A stretch of DNA of 64,000 nt from Methanobrevibacter millerae (GTDB lineage: Archaea; Methanobacteriota; Methanobacteria; Methanobacteriales; Methanobacteriaceae), in NCBI RefSeq assembly GCF_900103415.1, contig NZ_FMXB01000008.1, positions 1-64,000 on the forward strand, given 5' to 3'. Shown here in pieces: positions 6,824 through 16,595 of the stretch. Numbering within the stretch: the first letter of the stretch is position 1; the number at the start of each line of letters is the position of its first letter. Position numbers and translations under genes: made by a program. Below the pieces are notes generated by a model. The model did no database searches, was not told the origin of the DNA, and saw only the letters and a program-made list of their open reading frames with translations.

Positions 6824-9562
6824 CTATTTGCTTGTCTGGTTTGTACTGTTAGAACCAGTGCCTCCACCGGCAACAGTATTTTCAAAGTGTATTTTCCACA
6901 ATGATACACCGTTTTCCATATGAACCATTTCATATACGTTCTGGTTTGCACCACCAAGGAGGTACAGTTGAGTGAACATGGAATTGGCTAGCTTGTTGTG
7001 AATCAGAATTGGAGTGTAAGTGTTGTTCTCACCCATCAGGAAGAGGGTGTAGTTAGCGTCCTTTACGTCGCCGACTGATTCGTTTTTAACCAGATATCCA
7101 TTCTCAATTACCATAATGTTGGAAATGTTCAATGGGTTGTATGCTGAACCATTAAGGATAATTTCACTGTTGTTGTATGCTGATAACGCTTCAGTGTATC
7201 CGGTAGTTGAATTGTTACCTGTTCCTCTTTGGACAACCGTATTTACAATCAATCCTGATTGGTTGAGGACATTCAATCTGCCGGTTTCACCAGGTGCAAC
7301 TTCCAGTTGAGATCTAGGAACGTAGTAGTTGTAGTTTTCAGAACTCTGGTCTGTAAAGTTCCATGCACCGAAGTAACTCCACCAGCCTGCTTTTTGAAGC
7401 ATATCTGAACTTGCAACGAATATTACAGGACGTGGATTGTCAGGGTGAGTGTAATTTACAACGTGAGCTGCCTGTTCAGCGTTCAGATGATACTTGTTGA
7501 CCAGAGTGTTTGTAGCGTTACTTTCACTCATAGGTAAAATGTCGATTAATATGTCGGTTGATTTACCATAATCCTGGGTGTAGTTATACAATGCCTCCTG
7601 GGCTCTTGTACCCGTTGAATCCAGCATTCTGAAAATGCCCGCAGACAGTTCCAGATCGCTGGTCGTCATCGCCTGACCCAGCCAGAATGCGCGGTCTCCT
7701 GACTGAGAACCTCCGTCGAATGTTACTTGTCTGTCAGCAGCAATCTCAAAGAGGTAACCGAAGTCCCACCAAGATGTGATTACGGTATTGTTTTCACTGT
7801 TTTCGTTAATCCAGGTCATTGCGTTCCACATAGGGTCACTTGTACCCGGAACAACCTGATTTGCAGTAATGTAAGCACCGCAAACTGTAGGGGATACAAG
7901 CGCAAGAACAATGAGAAGAACGGCCACATATTTCTTGACAGGGACGCTTTTATTGTCAGCGGATTTGCTTTGCTTGATAAGATAAACTGAAGCGAGTCCG
8001 ACAGCCAATAATAGGACTAATAAAAGTAAACCCCATACAAGGCTAATCTGAGTTAGCGGATAAGCTGCAAGAGCTGCACATAAAATGATTATGGCGACCA
8101 GCCAGTTGTCGTTGTTCAGCTTGTGTTTAATGTAATCGCTTGCATATCCGATGAATACACCTGTCATTAAACCGAAAGGTAAAACAATGGTTGTAATAAA
8201 CCTTGAACCTCTGGTTACAGCTAAAATAGTAAGCAAAGTCCATACCAGGAATAAAGAAGCGTATAAAACAGTTAAACGTTTAGTTTTTGAAATTTCATCT
8301 TGAGTATCACCAAAGCTGCCTAATTCACCCAGCGATAACTTGAATCTGCGTTGATCATCAATCTTTTTAGAAGCGGAAACCCTATCGGCTTTGCTTGGTT
8401 TGCCTTTAAGCTGAGTTTTAGGAGCAGTGATTTTTCTGAGCCTGAATACTCTTCTTACCAATATGTACAATACGATTAAACCGGCAAACATTACGAAAAT
8501 ACCACCGATACCGTTTACAACACCATTGGAGTTAGCCAAGAATGCTGAACCCATTCCCGCACCAAGCATGTTAGGCATTTGCATCTCTGCAACGGAAATA
8601 AGTACGTTAGGGAAACCACCTACAACCCTAGCAGTGGATTGCAGTGAAAGCAGTGAAAGCAAGCTGTTGAACATACCAAATACGGTGTCAACACCTCTGA
8701 AAACAGCGATACATACTGCACCCAATACAACAAGGATAAGTATTGAAAGAATCTCTTTCTGGTGCAGGAACCACACAATCTTATTTGAATATTCGTTCTG
8801 ATTGTCTTCACCGACATTGAATATATAACATGCGATTAAATATACAACTGCGAATATTCCCATCAAACCTACGTAAAAGATATAACCAGTCCATGAAATT
8901 GAAAACAGACCGATTGAAACCATTGATAAAAATGCGTAGACAATCTTTAAAATTATATTGTCCGTCCGTATCGATTCGACAAAGAAGAATATAAAGAAGA
9001 GCGAGAATATGTAATAAAACATATCCGTATCGAAAAATCCAGGGAATGTGTGCGCAAAGTAGTTCGGAGCCAATACAATAATCAGGGTAGCTGCAATCGC
9101 CCCATAATCATTTGTCAGTCTTCTGGCAAATATGAATGCCGGAATTACAGCAAGGGACGCAACAACTGCACCTGTCCAGAATGCGACTTCCCTTACGGTA
9201 TGACCGCCAATGAACTGATTCACCATATCATTGAAGAACGACGTCACATACACAATACCCAGTTCGTAATTAATTATATTACCGTCAGGGGCATACCTAT
9301 GCAAATCCTTCTGTGTACCATCATCTAAATTCTCATCTCCTACAAAACCATGATCTACATAATCCTCGGTCAGCCTCAAGTTATAATATGAATCCATTTC
9401 ACTGAAATAAGGAAGACCGGAAGAATCTACATAATCCCCTTTGATTTCATTCGGGAGAATGTTGAGATCAGCTGCAGGAGCTCTTAATGCAAAAACAACT
9501 GCTAATAAAATTAATATAATGATTAATGATTTAGCAACTGTTAATATTGTATCTCTATTCAT
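6824..9562 (-). CDS. aglB: Archaeal oligosaccharyltransferase (STT3/AglB)
   Basis: This 912-residue membrane enzyme transfers lipid-linked oligosaccharide onto Asn in N-x-S/T sites of exported proteins such as S-layer proteins. It starts with a signal-anchor helix (LIIILILLAVVFALR), then the EMDSYYNLRLTEDYV loop, whose acidic residue binds the metal, and about a dozen further membrane segments up to about residue 560. The catalytic-domain hallmark WWDFGY is at about residues 597-602. The soluble C-terminal half contains many N-x-S/T sequons and ends in a Ser/Thr/Asn tail. AGAGGAT precedes the ATG. It is transcribed away from a 300 bp AT-rich leader. Confidence 0.95.
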   Translation of the reverse strand: MNRDTILTVAKSLIIILILLAVVFALRAPAADLNILPNEIKGDYVDSSGLPYFSEMDSYYNLRLTEDYVDHGFVGDENLDDGTQKDLHRYAPDGNIINYELGIVYVTSFFNDMVNQFIGGHTVREVAFWTGAVVASLAVIPAFIFARRLTNDYGAIAATLIIVLAPNYFAHTFPGFFDTDMFYYIFSLFFIFFFVESIRTDNIILKIVYAFLSMVSIGLFSISWTGYIFYVGLMGIFAVVYLIACYIFNVGEDNQNEYSNKIVWFLHQKEILSILILVVLGAVCIAVFRGVDTVFGMFNSLLSLLSLQSTARVVGGFPNVLISVAEMQMPNMLGAGMGSAFLANSNGVVNGIGGIFVMFAGLIVLYILVRRVFRLRKITAPKTQLKGKPSKADRVSASKKIDDQRRFKLSLGELGSFGDTQDEISKTKRLTVLYASLFLVWTLLTILAVTRGSRFITTIVLPFGLMTGVFIGYASDYIKHKLNNDNWLVAIIILCAALAAYPLTQISLVWGLLLLVLLLAVGLASVYLIKQSKSADNKSVPVKKYVAVLLIVLALVSPTVCGAYITANQVVPGTSDPMWNAMTWINENSENNTVITSWWDFGYLFEIAADRQVTFDGGSQSGDRAFWLGQAMTTSDLELSAGIFRMLDSTGTRAQEALYNYTQDYGKSTDILIDILPMSESNATNTLVNKYHLNAEQAAHVVNYTHPDNPRPVIFVASSDMLQKAGWWSYFGAWNFTDQSSENYNYYVPRSQLEVAPGETGRLNVLNQSGLIVNTVVQRGTGNNSTTGYTEALSAYNNSEIILNGSAYNPLNISNIMVIENGYLVKNESVGDVKDANYTLFLMGENNTYTPILIHNKLANSMFTQLYLLGGANQNVYEMVHMENGVSLWKIHFENTVAGGGTGSNSTNQTSK

Positions 9563-9863
9563 CTAAATCCTCTGTTTAGTTTGTTCATTATTAAAGTTTA
9601 AAATTGATTTGTAATTCTTATAATGCACCGTTAAGTGCATATCATTAAGTCAACGCTCTAATGAGAATTAACTTAATCAATTAAATTTATTTATGAAAAT
9701 GCGAATGTTACACATCGCAAAAATTTTTATAAAAATATTGCATAATCAAGCAAAATATTTTTATTAATTTATATATATTATTTTTAACACTATTAAATAT
9801 TTTGCATTTAAGGTAATATTATTAAAAATAAGAGTAATTTGAAAAAAATTAAATTTTTCAAAA
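9563..9863. other. AT-rich intergenic region between topA and aglB
   Basis: No gene is visible. It holds the minus-strand aglB promoter (TATATATAAATT around 9768-9780 on the complementary strand) and a leader of about 180 bases. A small hairpin, ATGCAC-N6-GTGCAT, lies at 9623-9640 in the presumed aglB leader. The topA 3' end lies at the other side. Confidence 0.5.
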
Positions 9864-12023
9864 TCACTTTTTAAGTTTATATTTCAGCTCGTCAAGTGCG
9901 CATGTGAAGCGGCATTTCGGAAAGCCCTTGCATCCTACAAAGTCACCGTAGCGTCCATGACGCTTAATTAAGTCCTTTCCACAGTCAGGACACTTGCCTA
10001 AAACCTCGATTTGTTCAGGTTCAAGATGTTCCTTTCCGCAGTTGGAATCGAGACATGCGTGCTTAGGAGGCTTGCTTCCAAATGAAATCATAGGAAGACC
10101 GCACTTTTCACATTTTTTCTTAAGGAAACGTGCGCCTTTAGGGATTGAATAGGTATTGCTGCAGTCAGGATAATTAGAACATCCGACGAAATAGCTTTTG
10201 TTTCTAGGAGAATACCTTTTAATCAGGTTTCCTCCGCATTTGCATGTTCCGACAATGTTGCTTTCCTGATATGCATCATAAAGCTTGGAGCCTATCTCAT
10301 CAGTGTTTTTAGCAATATCGACTAAAATCTCCTTGACGTCATTTTCACCTTCATCAATTACACTTTTACGGGTAGTAACCTCTTTATTAATGCCCTCAAG
10401 CTTTTCTTCAAGATCCCTGGTCAGCTCTTCACTGGTCAGGTTGTTACAGTAAGTGCTCAGGGTATCGATCAGGTTCTTTCCAAGCTGATTGACAGAAATC
10501 TTGTTTCCGTCTATATATTTTCTATCATACAGTTTATCGATGATATCGGCACGTGTAGCCTTGGTTCCCAATTCCCTTTTTTCAAGCTCCTTAATTAATG
10601 AAGCCTGATTGTAACGGGCAGGAGGCTTGGTTTCCTTTTCATCAGAAATGAGCTCCTTAACGCTCATTTTGTCGCCTTCCTTAATGTCAGGGAAGGTTTC
10701 ATCATCGATTTTCCTGAACGGATAATGCTCCATCCAGCCCTTGTGGGTAACCCTTCTGCGCCTGAAGCGGAACTCTTCGCCTTCAATGTCCAAAGAAGTA
10801 GCCATTGTTTCGAATTTGGCCGCTTCAAAGAAAACGGCAATGAATCTGTAAACAATCAAGTCATAAATCTTCTGTTCGTCTTTGGATAAACCGGACGGTA
10901 ATATTCCGGTAGGGTGAATGGCAGGGTGAGCCTCATCATCCTTTCTACCGTTATTAGGTTTTAGCTTGGCCGGAAGCTGGGAAATGTGCTTTCTGTATTC
11001 CTCGTTTTTGGCCAGCTGCTTGAATATGGATGAAAAGCCTAAACTTTCAGGTAATTTTTGAGAAGATGTACGTGGATAAGAAGTATAACCTGAACTGTAA
11101 AGGTTCTGGGCAATGACCTGAGTCCTTTTTGGAGTAAAACCAAATACGTTATAGGCCTCGGACTGCAATCCTCCCAGATTGAACGGTACTGGAGGCCTGG
11201 TTTTTGAATGGCCGATTTCTATTGAATCTACGGTTGCGTCCTTTCCCTTGCACTTGTTGAAGATTTCCTCTGCCCTTTCACGGTCAAAGATGCTTCCTTC
11301 AACGTGCTTGATTTCAATGTCTTCAAAGTCAAGAATTGCCCTGATGACCCAGTAAGGTTCCGGAACGAATTCTTCGATTTCCTTTTCACGGTCAACCAGA
11401 ATTGATAGCGTAGGGGTCTGAACACGACCTACAGACAGTTTCAAGAATCTCTTTTTGGATTTACGAACTGCATTTGAAAGCGCAATTGAAATGTTCATTC
11501 CGAAATAATAATCAATGATGTGGCGGGCAATACCGTTGTCCACCTGATGCATGTCTATCTTGATTTTGTTTTCATAAGCTTCAACGATGTCCTTTTTGGT
11601 CAATGTGGAGAACTTCATACGGGAAGCCTTGGATAGAGAATCCTCGCCGCAGCCGTATTTAAGGGCGTTGTATCCTATTAACGTTCCTTCAACGTCGTAA
11701 TCGCATGCGTGAACATAAGAATCCGCACCTTTTCCGAACTTCTGAATGGCCCTTACATAATCACGGGTGTATCCGCTTGTTTTCTTGTTGACTTCATAAG
11801 CGGGAGCCCAATGCAGATTGAATGAAATGCTGCTTTTTGAGGTATCAGGTATTAATGAGTATAAATGACCAACGCCGGATAAAACTGTTATGTCCTTTGA
11901 ATCCCTGTTCAATGTCCAGTATTTAATCTTTTTGTTGTATAAATTTTTTTTAGCCTTTGGAGATAAAGCTTTTGCAATTTTTTCAGCAGAACTAGGCTTT
12001 TCACAAATAATTACTTCTTGCAT
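9864..12023 (-). CDS. topA: DNA topoisomerase I (type IA)
   Basis: The product has 719 residues. The N-terminal Toprim domain starts MQEVIICEKPSSAEKIAKAL and contains HACDYDVEGTLIG, with the acidic metal-binding residues. The active-site tyrosine is in YTSYPRTSSQKLPE. The C-terminal third carries three zinc-finger units (CKCGGNLI...CSNYPDC, CEKCGLPM...CLDSNC, CPDCGKDL...CKGFPKC). The enzyme relaxes negatively supercoiled DNA. The frame is open to a TTG at 12044; the ATG at 12023 gives the conserved N-terminus and is preceded by GAGGAG, though at a rather wide spacing of 13 bases. Confidence 0.93.
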   Translation of the reverse strand: MQEVIICEKPSSAEKIAKALSPKAKKNLYNKKIKYWTLNRDSKDITVLSGVGHLYSLIPDTSKSSISFNLHWAPAYEVNKKTSGYTRDYVRAIQKFGKGADSYVHACDYDVEGTLIGYNALKYGCGEDSLSKASRMKFSTLTKKDIVEAYENKIKIDMHQVDNGIARHIIDYYFGMNISIALSNAVRKSKKRFLKLSVGRVQTPTLSILVDREKEIEEFVPEPYWVIRAILDFEDIEIKHVEGSIFDRERAEEIFNKCKGKDATVDSIEIGHSKTRPPVPFNLGGLQSEAYNVFGFTPKRTQVIAQNLYSSGYTSYPRTSSQKLPESLGFSSIFKQLAKNEEYRKHISQLPAKLKPNNGRKDDEAHPAIHPTGILPSGLSKDEQKIYDLIVYRFIAVFFEAAKFETMATSLDIEGEEFRFRRRRVTHKGWMEHYPFRKIDDETFPDIKEGDKMSVKELISDEKETKPPARYNQASLIKELEKRELGTKATRADIIDKLYDRKYIDGNKISVNQLGKNLIDTLSTYCNNLTSEELTRDLEEKLEGINKEVTTRKSVIDEGENDVKEILVDIAKNTDEIGSKLYDAYQESNIVGTCKCGGNLIKRYSPRNKSYFVGCSNYPDCSNTYSIPKGARFLKKKCEKCGLPMISFGSKPPKHACLDSNCGKEHLEPEQIEVLGKCPDCGKDLIKRHGRYGDFVGCKGFPKCRFTCALDELKYKLKK

Positions 12024-12108
12024 TCTAACAACTACTCTCCTCAAATTTTTTAATTAGATAAAATATAAAATAAATTATCATATATAAAAATTTCTATTGA
12101 GAAAAAAA

Positions 12109-12255
12109 TTACAGATCTTCCCTGTAGAAAGAATAAAATTCAGCGCAATAATCGCATATAGGATATTTACCATTACGATAATAAGCCAATTCGGATTTAT
12201 TCATGTCGAATTTCTTGCCGCATAAAAAGCAGGTTTCTATTTTTTCATCAGACAT
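12109..12255 (-). CDS. Small zinc-binding protein (48 residues), unknown function
   Basis: A short open frame with ATG at 12255 and a clear GAGGT ribosome binding site 6 bases upstream. The protein has two CxxC pairs, TCFLCGKKF and ICDYCAEFY, separated by about 20 residues, as in small treble-clef or zinc-ribbon proteins. It lies between the SerB-like gene and topA on the same strand, with separate intergenic gaps. I do not recognise a family; a partner in transcription or RNA binding is possible but unsupported. Confidence 0.75.
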   Translation of the reverse strand: MSDEKIETCFLCGKKFDMNKSELAYYRNGKYPICDYCAEFYSFYREDL

Positions 12256-12302
12256 GTAAAACCTCATTAAAAAAAGTAAAAAAATATAAATTAAAAATGT
12301 AT

Positions 12303-14096
12303 TTAATTTATATTGTATTTTTGTAAAAGCAAGAGCTCTTCAGTAGATAGTTTTCCACCTTGTTTGAATTTTTCAAAGATTTCTTCAGCTCTTTCTTTTT
12401 CTTCACGGTTTTTATTAGCACCGGATGAAGATTTTTTATCGGATCTTCTTTTTCTAGGTTTACCGGAACCTAATTTTTTGTTAATTACGTGAATATCGCT
12501 TAATACTGCTTTGAACTCTTCATGTTTTGCTGAAGCGTTGTTACGTGCTTCGATGAATTTCTTGTGAGCGTCGTCAGCAGCGGTTCTGATGTCATCAGTT
12601 TTTCTGAAGTAAGTCAGCATTTCCTCGTGGGCAGCCTGTGCCTGTTCGGAAAGGGTGATAACTTTTTCGTGCTCTTCTTCGGATAATTTCCTTAATTCCT
12701 GAGCTTCTTCTTTAACTGATTCATCTTCCTGGATGTCCATCAGTTGTTTTCTGAGATCGTTTGCGTTTTTAACAAGCTGGTTTTCTTTCTTGATATCTAA
12801 AACGCGAGTTTCGATAATTTTATCAATCTTTTTGATTTCATTTTCGATTTTAACTTTATCACGTTTACCAGAAGACCATTCTAAGCTTTTAATCTTGTTA
12901 TTTGCATCGTTACGAGCTTTTTTAGCTTCTTCAACGGATTTGTTGATCTCGTTACGTTCGTTCCTGTATTCAATAGCTTTGTTTAAGTTTTCTTTCAGTG
13001 ATGCGTTTAATTCATCACGGATTTTACGTTGTTCTTTAGCTATTCTGTTATACTCTTCTCTTTCTTCAGCAATTTGAGCGATTTCAGCTTCTTTTTCATC
13101 TTTTTGTTTTCTTACGCCTTCCATAGTGTCAGCGAGAACAAATTCAGATTTTGGAAGATCTTTTTTAGACTTTTTAGCTTCAGCTTCATCTTCTTGAGGT
13201 TCTTCAGCTTCTACTTCTTTAACTTCTTCGGTAGCTTCGGTTTCTGCTTCTTCTGCTTCTTCTTCAGCAGCTTCTTCAGGAGTTTCTTCTACTTCTTCTT
13301 CGGTAGCTTCAGCTTCAACTTCTTCTTCAGGAGCTTCTTCGTCAGCATCTTCGGTAGCTTCAACTTCTTCTACTGCTTCTTCTTCAGCAGCAGCTTCTTC
13401 AGGAGCTTCTTCTACTTCTTCAGCTTCTTCGTTTTCAACAGCGTCGTTTTCAGTATCTTCAGTGGTTAATTGATTAAGAATTTCGTCTAAGACTTTTGTT
13501 AAGTCTTTTTCTTCTACTACAATATCAGCTATTTCCTTTACGGAATCTTTTGCATTGAATGCAATACCGCAGCCAGCTGATTCAATCATGGAAATGTCGT
13601 TTGCGCCATCTCCAACAGCAACTACTTCTTCTAAAGAAATACCTGCCTTTTCGACGTGGTCATTTAAGACATCAAGTTTGGAACAGGATACTAAAGGACC
13701 AGTCACTTCACCAGTTAATTTACCATCTTCGACTGTGAAACTATTGGTATATACTGTGTCTACACCAAGCTTATCTTTAACCTTCTCAGCCACTACATCA
13801 AAACTACCGCTAATGATAGCTACATCAACATCTTTATTCTTCAAACATGTGATAGTGTCACAAGCTCCAGGCATTAATGGAAGTTCGTCAGCGACTTTTT
13901 CGATTTCTTCGATAGAGGTTCCTTCTAGAAGTTGGACTCTGTCTTTAATAGAAGTTTCAAAGTCTATTTCACCTTGCATAGCTTTTTCAGTAATTTCAGC
14001 TATCTCATCTTCAACATTTGCTAATTTTCCTATCTCATCTATTGCTTCACCATCAATAATAACGTTATCTAAGTCAAATACTACAAGTTTAATCAA
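12303..14096 (-). CDS. SerB-like HAD phosphatase fused to an acidic linker and long coiled coil
   Basis: Residues 1-205 form a phosphoserine-phosphatase-type HAD domain: motif I VVFDLDNVII, motif II IISGSFD, a motif III Lys (CSKLD) and motif IV GDGANDISMI. A Glu/Ala/Val-rich acidic stretch of about 100 residues follows (repeats like EEVEE and APEEA), then about 220 residues of charged coiled coil, a basic patch (KPRKRRSDKK) and a final helical segment. Total 597 residues against about 210-230 for ordinary SerB. A TTG start at 14096 with GGTGG upstream fits the family; the frame is open to 14108. It lies 13 bases downstream of tbp. The phosphatase may make serine, but the tail suggests a scaffolding role; this is inference. 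Confidence 0.85.
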   Translation of the reverse strand: MIKLVVFDLDNVIIDGEAIDEIGKLANVEDEIAEITEKAMQGEIDFETSIKDRVQLLEGTSIEEIEKVADELPLMPGACDTITCLKNKDVDVAIISGSFDVVAEKVKDKLGVDTVYTNSFTVEDGKLTGEVTGPLVSCSKLDVLNDHVEKAGISLEEVVAVGDGANDISMIESAGCGIAFNAKDSVKEIADIVVEEKDLTKVLDEILNQLTTEDTENDAVENEEAEEVEEAPEEAAAEEEAVEEVEATEDADEEAPEEEVEAEATEEEVEETPEEAAEEEAEEAETEATEEVKEVEAEEPQEDEAEAKKSKKDLPKSEFVLADTMEGVRKQKDEKEAEIAQIAEEREEYNRIAKEQRKIRDELNASLKENLNKAIEYRNERNEINKSVEEAKKARNDANNKIKSLEWSSGKRDKVKIENEIKKIDKIIETRVLDIKKENQLVKNANDLRKQLMDIQEDESVKEEAQELRKLSEEEHEKVITLSEQAQAAHEEMLTYFRKTDDIRTAADDAHKKFIEARNNASAKHEEFKAVLSDIHVINKKLGSGKPRKRRSDKKSSSGANKNREEKERAEEIFEKFKQGGKLSTEELLLLQKYNIN

Positions 14097-14109
14097 TAAT
14101 ACCACCAAA

Positions 14110-14655
14110 TTATATTAAATCTAGCTCACTTAATCTGTCGTAAGCTCTTTCGACACCTAATTTAGCGTCGCTTTTTGTTTTTGCTCCAGTACAAACAACT
14201 TTACCGGATCCAAACAATAACAGCACAACTTTAGGGTCAGATAATCTGTATACTAAACCAGGGAATTGTTCCGGTTCGTATTCAGTGTCTTCAAGTTCTA
14301 AAGCTACTGCTTCTAAGTTTAATGTGGATTGCAAGTTTGCAGATGCCACAATGTTTTGAATTTTAATTTCGAATTCATGAGGAATTTCTGTATCGACTTC
14401 CCTCATCAAGTCGACAGTTTTTTTGATTGCCAATTTTGAATCGTCTATGGATTTTGCGCCCGTACAAACAAGTTTACCTGAGCTGAAAATCAAGGCCGCC
14501 GTTTTGGGATCCTTGAGTTTAAAAACTAATCCTGGAAACTGTTCACGATTAAAATTAACACCTTCCAAAGCCTCGGAAACTTCAATAAGGTCTATATCTT
14601 TTCCAATGCTCGCAGAAGCTACAATGTTTTCTATTTTAATGTCAACATCGGTCAA
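14110..14655 (-). CDS. tbp: TATA-box-binding protein
   Basis: This 181-residue archaeal TBP is built of two direct repeats of the saddle fold: IKIENIVASASIGKDIDL...FPGLVFKLKDPKTAALIFSSGKLVCTGAK and IKIQNIVASANLQSTLNL...FPGLVYRLSDPKVVLLLFGSGKVVCTGAK. It binds TATA boxes and recruits TFB and RNA polymerase. The start is TTG at 14655 with GGAGGT well placed. The SerB-like gene follows after 13 bases. A TATA box (TTTATATACT on the minus strand) near 14748-14757 precedes it, in a region shared with the divergent CYTH gene. Confidence 0.97.
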   Translation of the reverse strand: MTDVDIKIENIVASASIGKDIDLIEVSEALEGVNFNREQFPGLVFKLKDPKTAALIFSSGKLVCTGAKSIDDSKLAIKKTVDLMREVDTEIPHEFEIKIQNIVASANLQSTLNLEAVALELEDTEYEPEQFPGLVYRLSDPKVVLLLFGSGKVVCTGAKTKSDAKLGVERAYDRLSELDLI

Positions 14656-14835
14656 ATTAAAACCTCCAATTAAGTTTTTAAAAGAAGTAAGTAAAAATTA
14701 AGAAAACAAGAATTAAATTTTTACTAATAAAATATTTTATTTAAATAGTATATAAACTTATGTTTATTTATATATGAAAAATGAAAAAATTAAAATTTCA
14801 AAAATTTTAAATATTAATCGTAAGGGGAAAATACC
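14656..14835. promoter_or_regulatory. Divergent promoter region for tbp and the CYTH gene
   Basis: A 180-base AT-rich gap between divergent genes. A minus-strand TATA box lies at about 14748-14757 (toward tbp), and a plus-strand one, TTTATATATG, at about 14766-14775 (toward the CYTH gene). Their positions are consistent with starts about 25 bases further on. No palindromic operator is seen. Confidence 0.5.
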
Positions 14836-15378
14836 ATGATAGAAGTTGAAGTTAAAGCAAAAATTGAAAATTTTCAGGATATGGAAAAAAAGTTAGAAAA
14901 ACTTGGGGCTATAAAAAGTAAAAAAGAATTCCAAGAAGATATTTATTTCAACAGTCCGATTGTCGATTTCGCAAAAACAGATGAAGCCTTAAGAATCAGA
15001 ACAACGAAAGAGGACGAAAACACCAAGATATTCATTACCTACAAGGGTCCCAAAATCGATTCAAAAAGCAAAACACGTGAAGAAATTGAAATCAGTATTG
15101 AAGACAGCGTGAAATGCTCAAAGATTTTCGAAAACCTCGGATTTAAAAAAGTAAGGGCGGTCAAGAAAAACAGGCAGTACTACAAATACGAAAACTTCGA
15201 GATTAGCCTTGATGACGTTGAAGGCCTAAGCCCATATATGGAAATAGAAATCGCTTTGGATGACGGTGCAGACTACAGTGAAGCCCAGGACAAGATATTT
15301 GAACTCTTTTCACAATTGGGAATAAATGACGGATTTGAGAGAACTTCATATCTGGAACTATTAGAAAAATTATATTAA
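14836..15378 (+). CDS. CYTH-domain protein (class IV adenylate cyclase/thiamine triphosphatase-like)
   Basis: This 180-residue protein starts MIEVEVKAKIENFQDMEKKL with the ExExK signature (E3, E5, K7) of the triphosphate tunnel fold. Further charged strands typical of the tunnel follow: ALRIRTTKEDENTKIFITYKGPK, KTREEIEISIED, and DDVEGLSPYMEIEIA. CYTH proteins hydrolyse or cyclise triphosphate substrates; archaeal CyaB-like members have no fixed role. AGGGGAA precedes the ATG. It is transcribed from the region shared with tbp, just upstream of aksA. Confidence 0.85.
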   Translation: MIEVEVKAKIENFQDMEKKLEKLGAIKSKKEFQEDIYFNSPIVDFAKTDEALRIRTTKEDENTKIFITYKGPKIDSKSKTREEIEISIEDSVKCSKIFENLGFKKVRAVKKNRQYYKYENFEISLDDVEGLSPYMEIEIALDDGADYSEAQDKIFELFSQLGINDGFERTSYLELLEKLY

Positions 15379-15426
15379 CGTTGAAGAAAAATACTTAATC
15401 TATATAATTATAAAGATGTGAGATAA

Positions 15427-16590
15427 TTGCAGTATTATGTTAGTCATTACAACAAAGAATGTGAAATAACCTTCCCGGAAGATTTCCTGATATATGACAC
15501 CACCTTAAGGGACGGTGAGCAGACTCCGGGCGTCTGTTTCAGTTTAGACGAAAAACTGGAAATTGCACGAAAGCTTGACCAGCTGAAAATCAACCAGATT
15601 GAAGCGGGCTTTCCTATAGTATCCGAAAAGGAAAGGGAAAGCGTGAAAACAATTGCAAATGAAGGCCTCAACGCTGAAATCCTTGCATTAACCAGGACGA
15701 AGCCTGAAGACATTGACGCAGCGCTTGACTGCGATGTCGATGGGATAATCACCTTTGTGGGAACCTCAGACATCCACCTGGACCACAAGATGCACATCAC
15801 CCGCCAGGACGCAATCAACCTGTGTGAAACAGCGGTTGACTACGCAAAGGATCATGGTTTATATGTGGCATTTTCAGCCGAAGACGCAACCAGAACAGAC
15901 ATTGACTTTTTAAAGAGAATCTATTCAAAAGCAGAGGAATGCGGTGCTGACAGGGTTCACATTGCAGACACCACAGGCGCAATAACTCCTCAGGGCATCG
16001 ACTATCTCGTAAGGGAGCTTGTAAAGGACTTGAACATTAATCTTGCACTTCACTGCCACAACGACTTCGGCCTTGCAGTAATCAATTCAATTACCGGAGT
16101 TCTTGCAGGTGCAAAGGGAATCTCAACAACAGTTAACGGTCTTGGTGAAAGGGCAGGAAACGCTTCCTTAGAAGAACTTATCATGGCTTTAAAAATATTA
16201 TACGGAAAGGATTTGGGATTCAAGACCAAATACCTTAAGGAACTGTCCGATCTTGTTGCAGAAGCAAGCCAATTGCCGGTTCCATACAACAAACCTATTG
16301 TGGGAAACAACGTATTCAGGCACGAATCCGGAATTCACGTTGATGCAGTTATCGAAGAGCCTTTATGTTATGAACCCTATGTTCCTGAACTTGTAGGCCA
16401 AAAAAGACAATTAGTTTTGGGAAAGCATTCAGGATGCAGAGCCGTAAGGGCAAAACTGAACGAATGCGAACTGGACGTCAGCGACGACGAGCTCATCGAA
16501 ATCGTAAGAAAAGTAAAGAAGTCCAGAGAGGAAGGCAAATACATCAACGATAAGGTGTTTAAGGAAATCGTCAAAAGCACGAAAAGGTAG
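15427..16590 (+). CDS. aksA: Homocitrate synthase AksA-type (isopropylmalate synthase family)
   Basis: This 387-residue DRE-TIM metallolyase shows DTTLRDGEQTPGVCFS near the N-terminus (catalytic Arg and Asp), LHCHNDFGLAVINS (metal-binding HxH) and GLGERAGNASLEELI. It lacks the ~120-residue regulatory domain of LeuA, so it fits the AksA/homocitrate synthase length. AksA condenses acetyl-CoA with 2-oxoglutarate and longer 2-oxo acids in coenzyme B biosynthesis. The aconitase-like large subunit directly downstream supports this. CimA (citramalate synthase) is the main alternative but is longer. The start is TTG at 15427, preceded by GTGAGAT. Confidence 0.8.
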   Translation: MQYYVSHYNKECEITFPEDFLIYDTTLRDGEQTPGVCFSLDEKLEIARKLDQLKINQIEAGFPIVSEKERESVKTIANEGLNAEILALTRTKPEDIDAALDCDVDGIITFVGTSDIHLDHKMHITRQDAINLCETAVDYAKDHGLYVAFSAEDATRTDIDFLKRIYSKAEECGADRVHIADTTGAITPQGIDYLVRELVKDLNINLALHCHNDFGLAVINSITGVLAGAKGISTTVNGLGERAGNASLEELIMALKILYGKDLGFKTKYLKELSDLVAEASQLPVPYNKPIVGNNVFRHESGIHVDAVIEEPLCYEPYVPELVGQKRQLVLGKHSGCRAVRAKLNECELDVSDDELIEIVRKVKKSREEGKYINDKVFKEIVKSTKR

Positions 16591-16595
16591 ATAGC

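Noticed and set aside
13029-13469. Plus-strand Phe/Ser-rich open frame (146 residues)
   Set aside because: It is the antisense shadow of the Glu-rich linker of the SerB-like protein; codon repeats (GAA/GAG) give Phe/Leu runs on the other strand.
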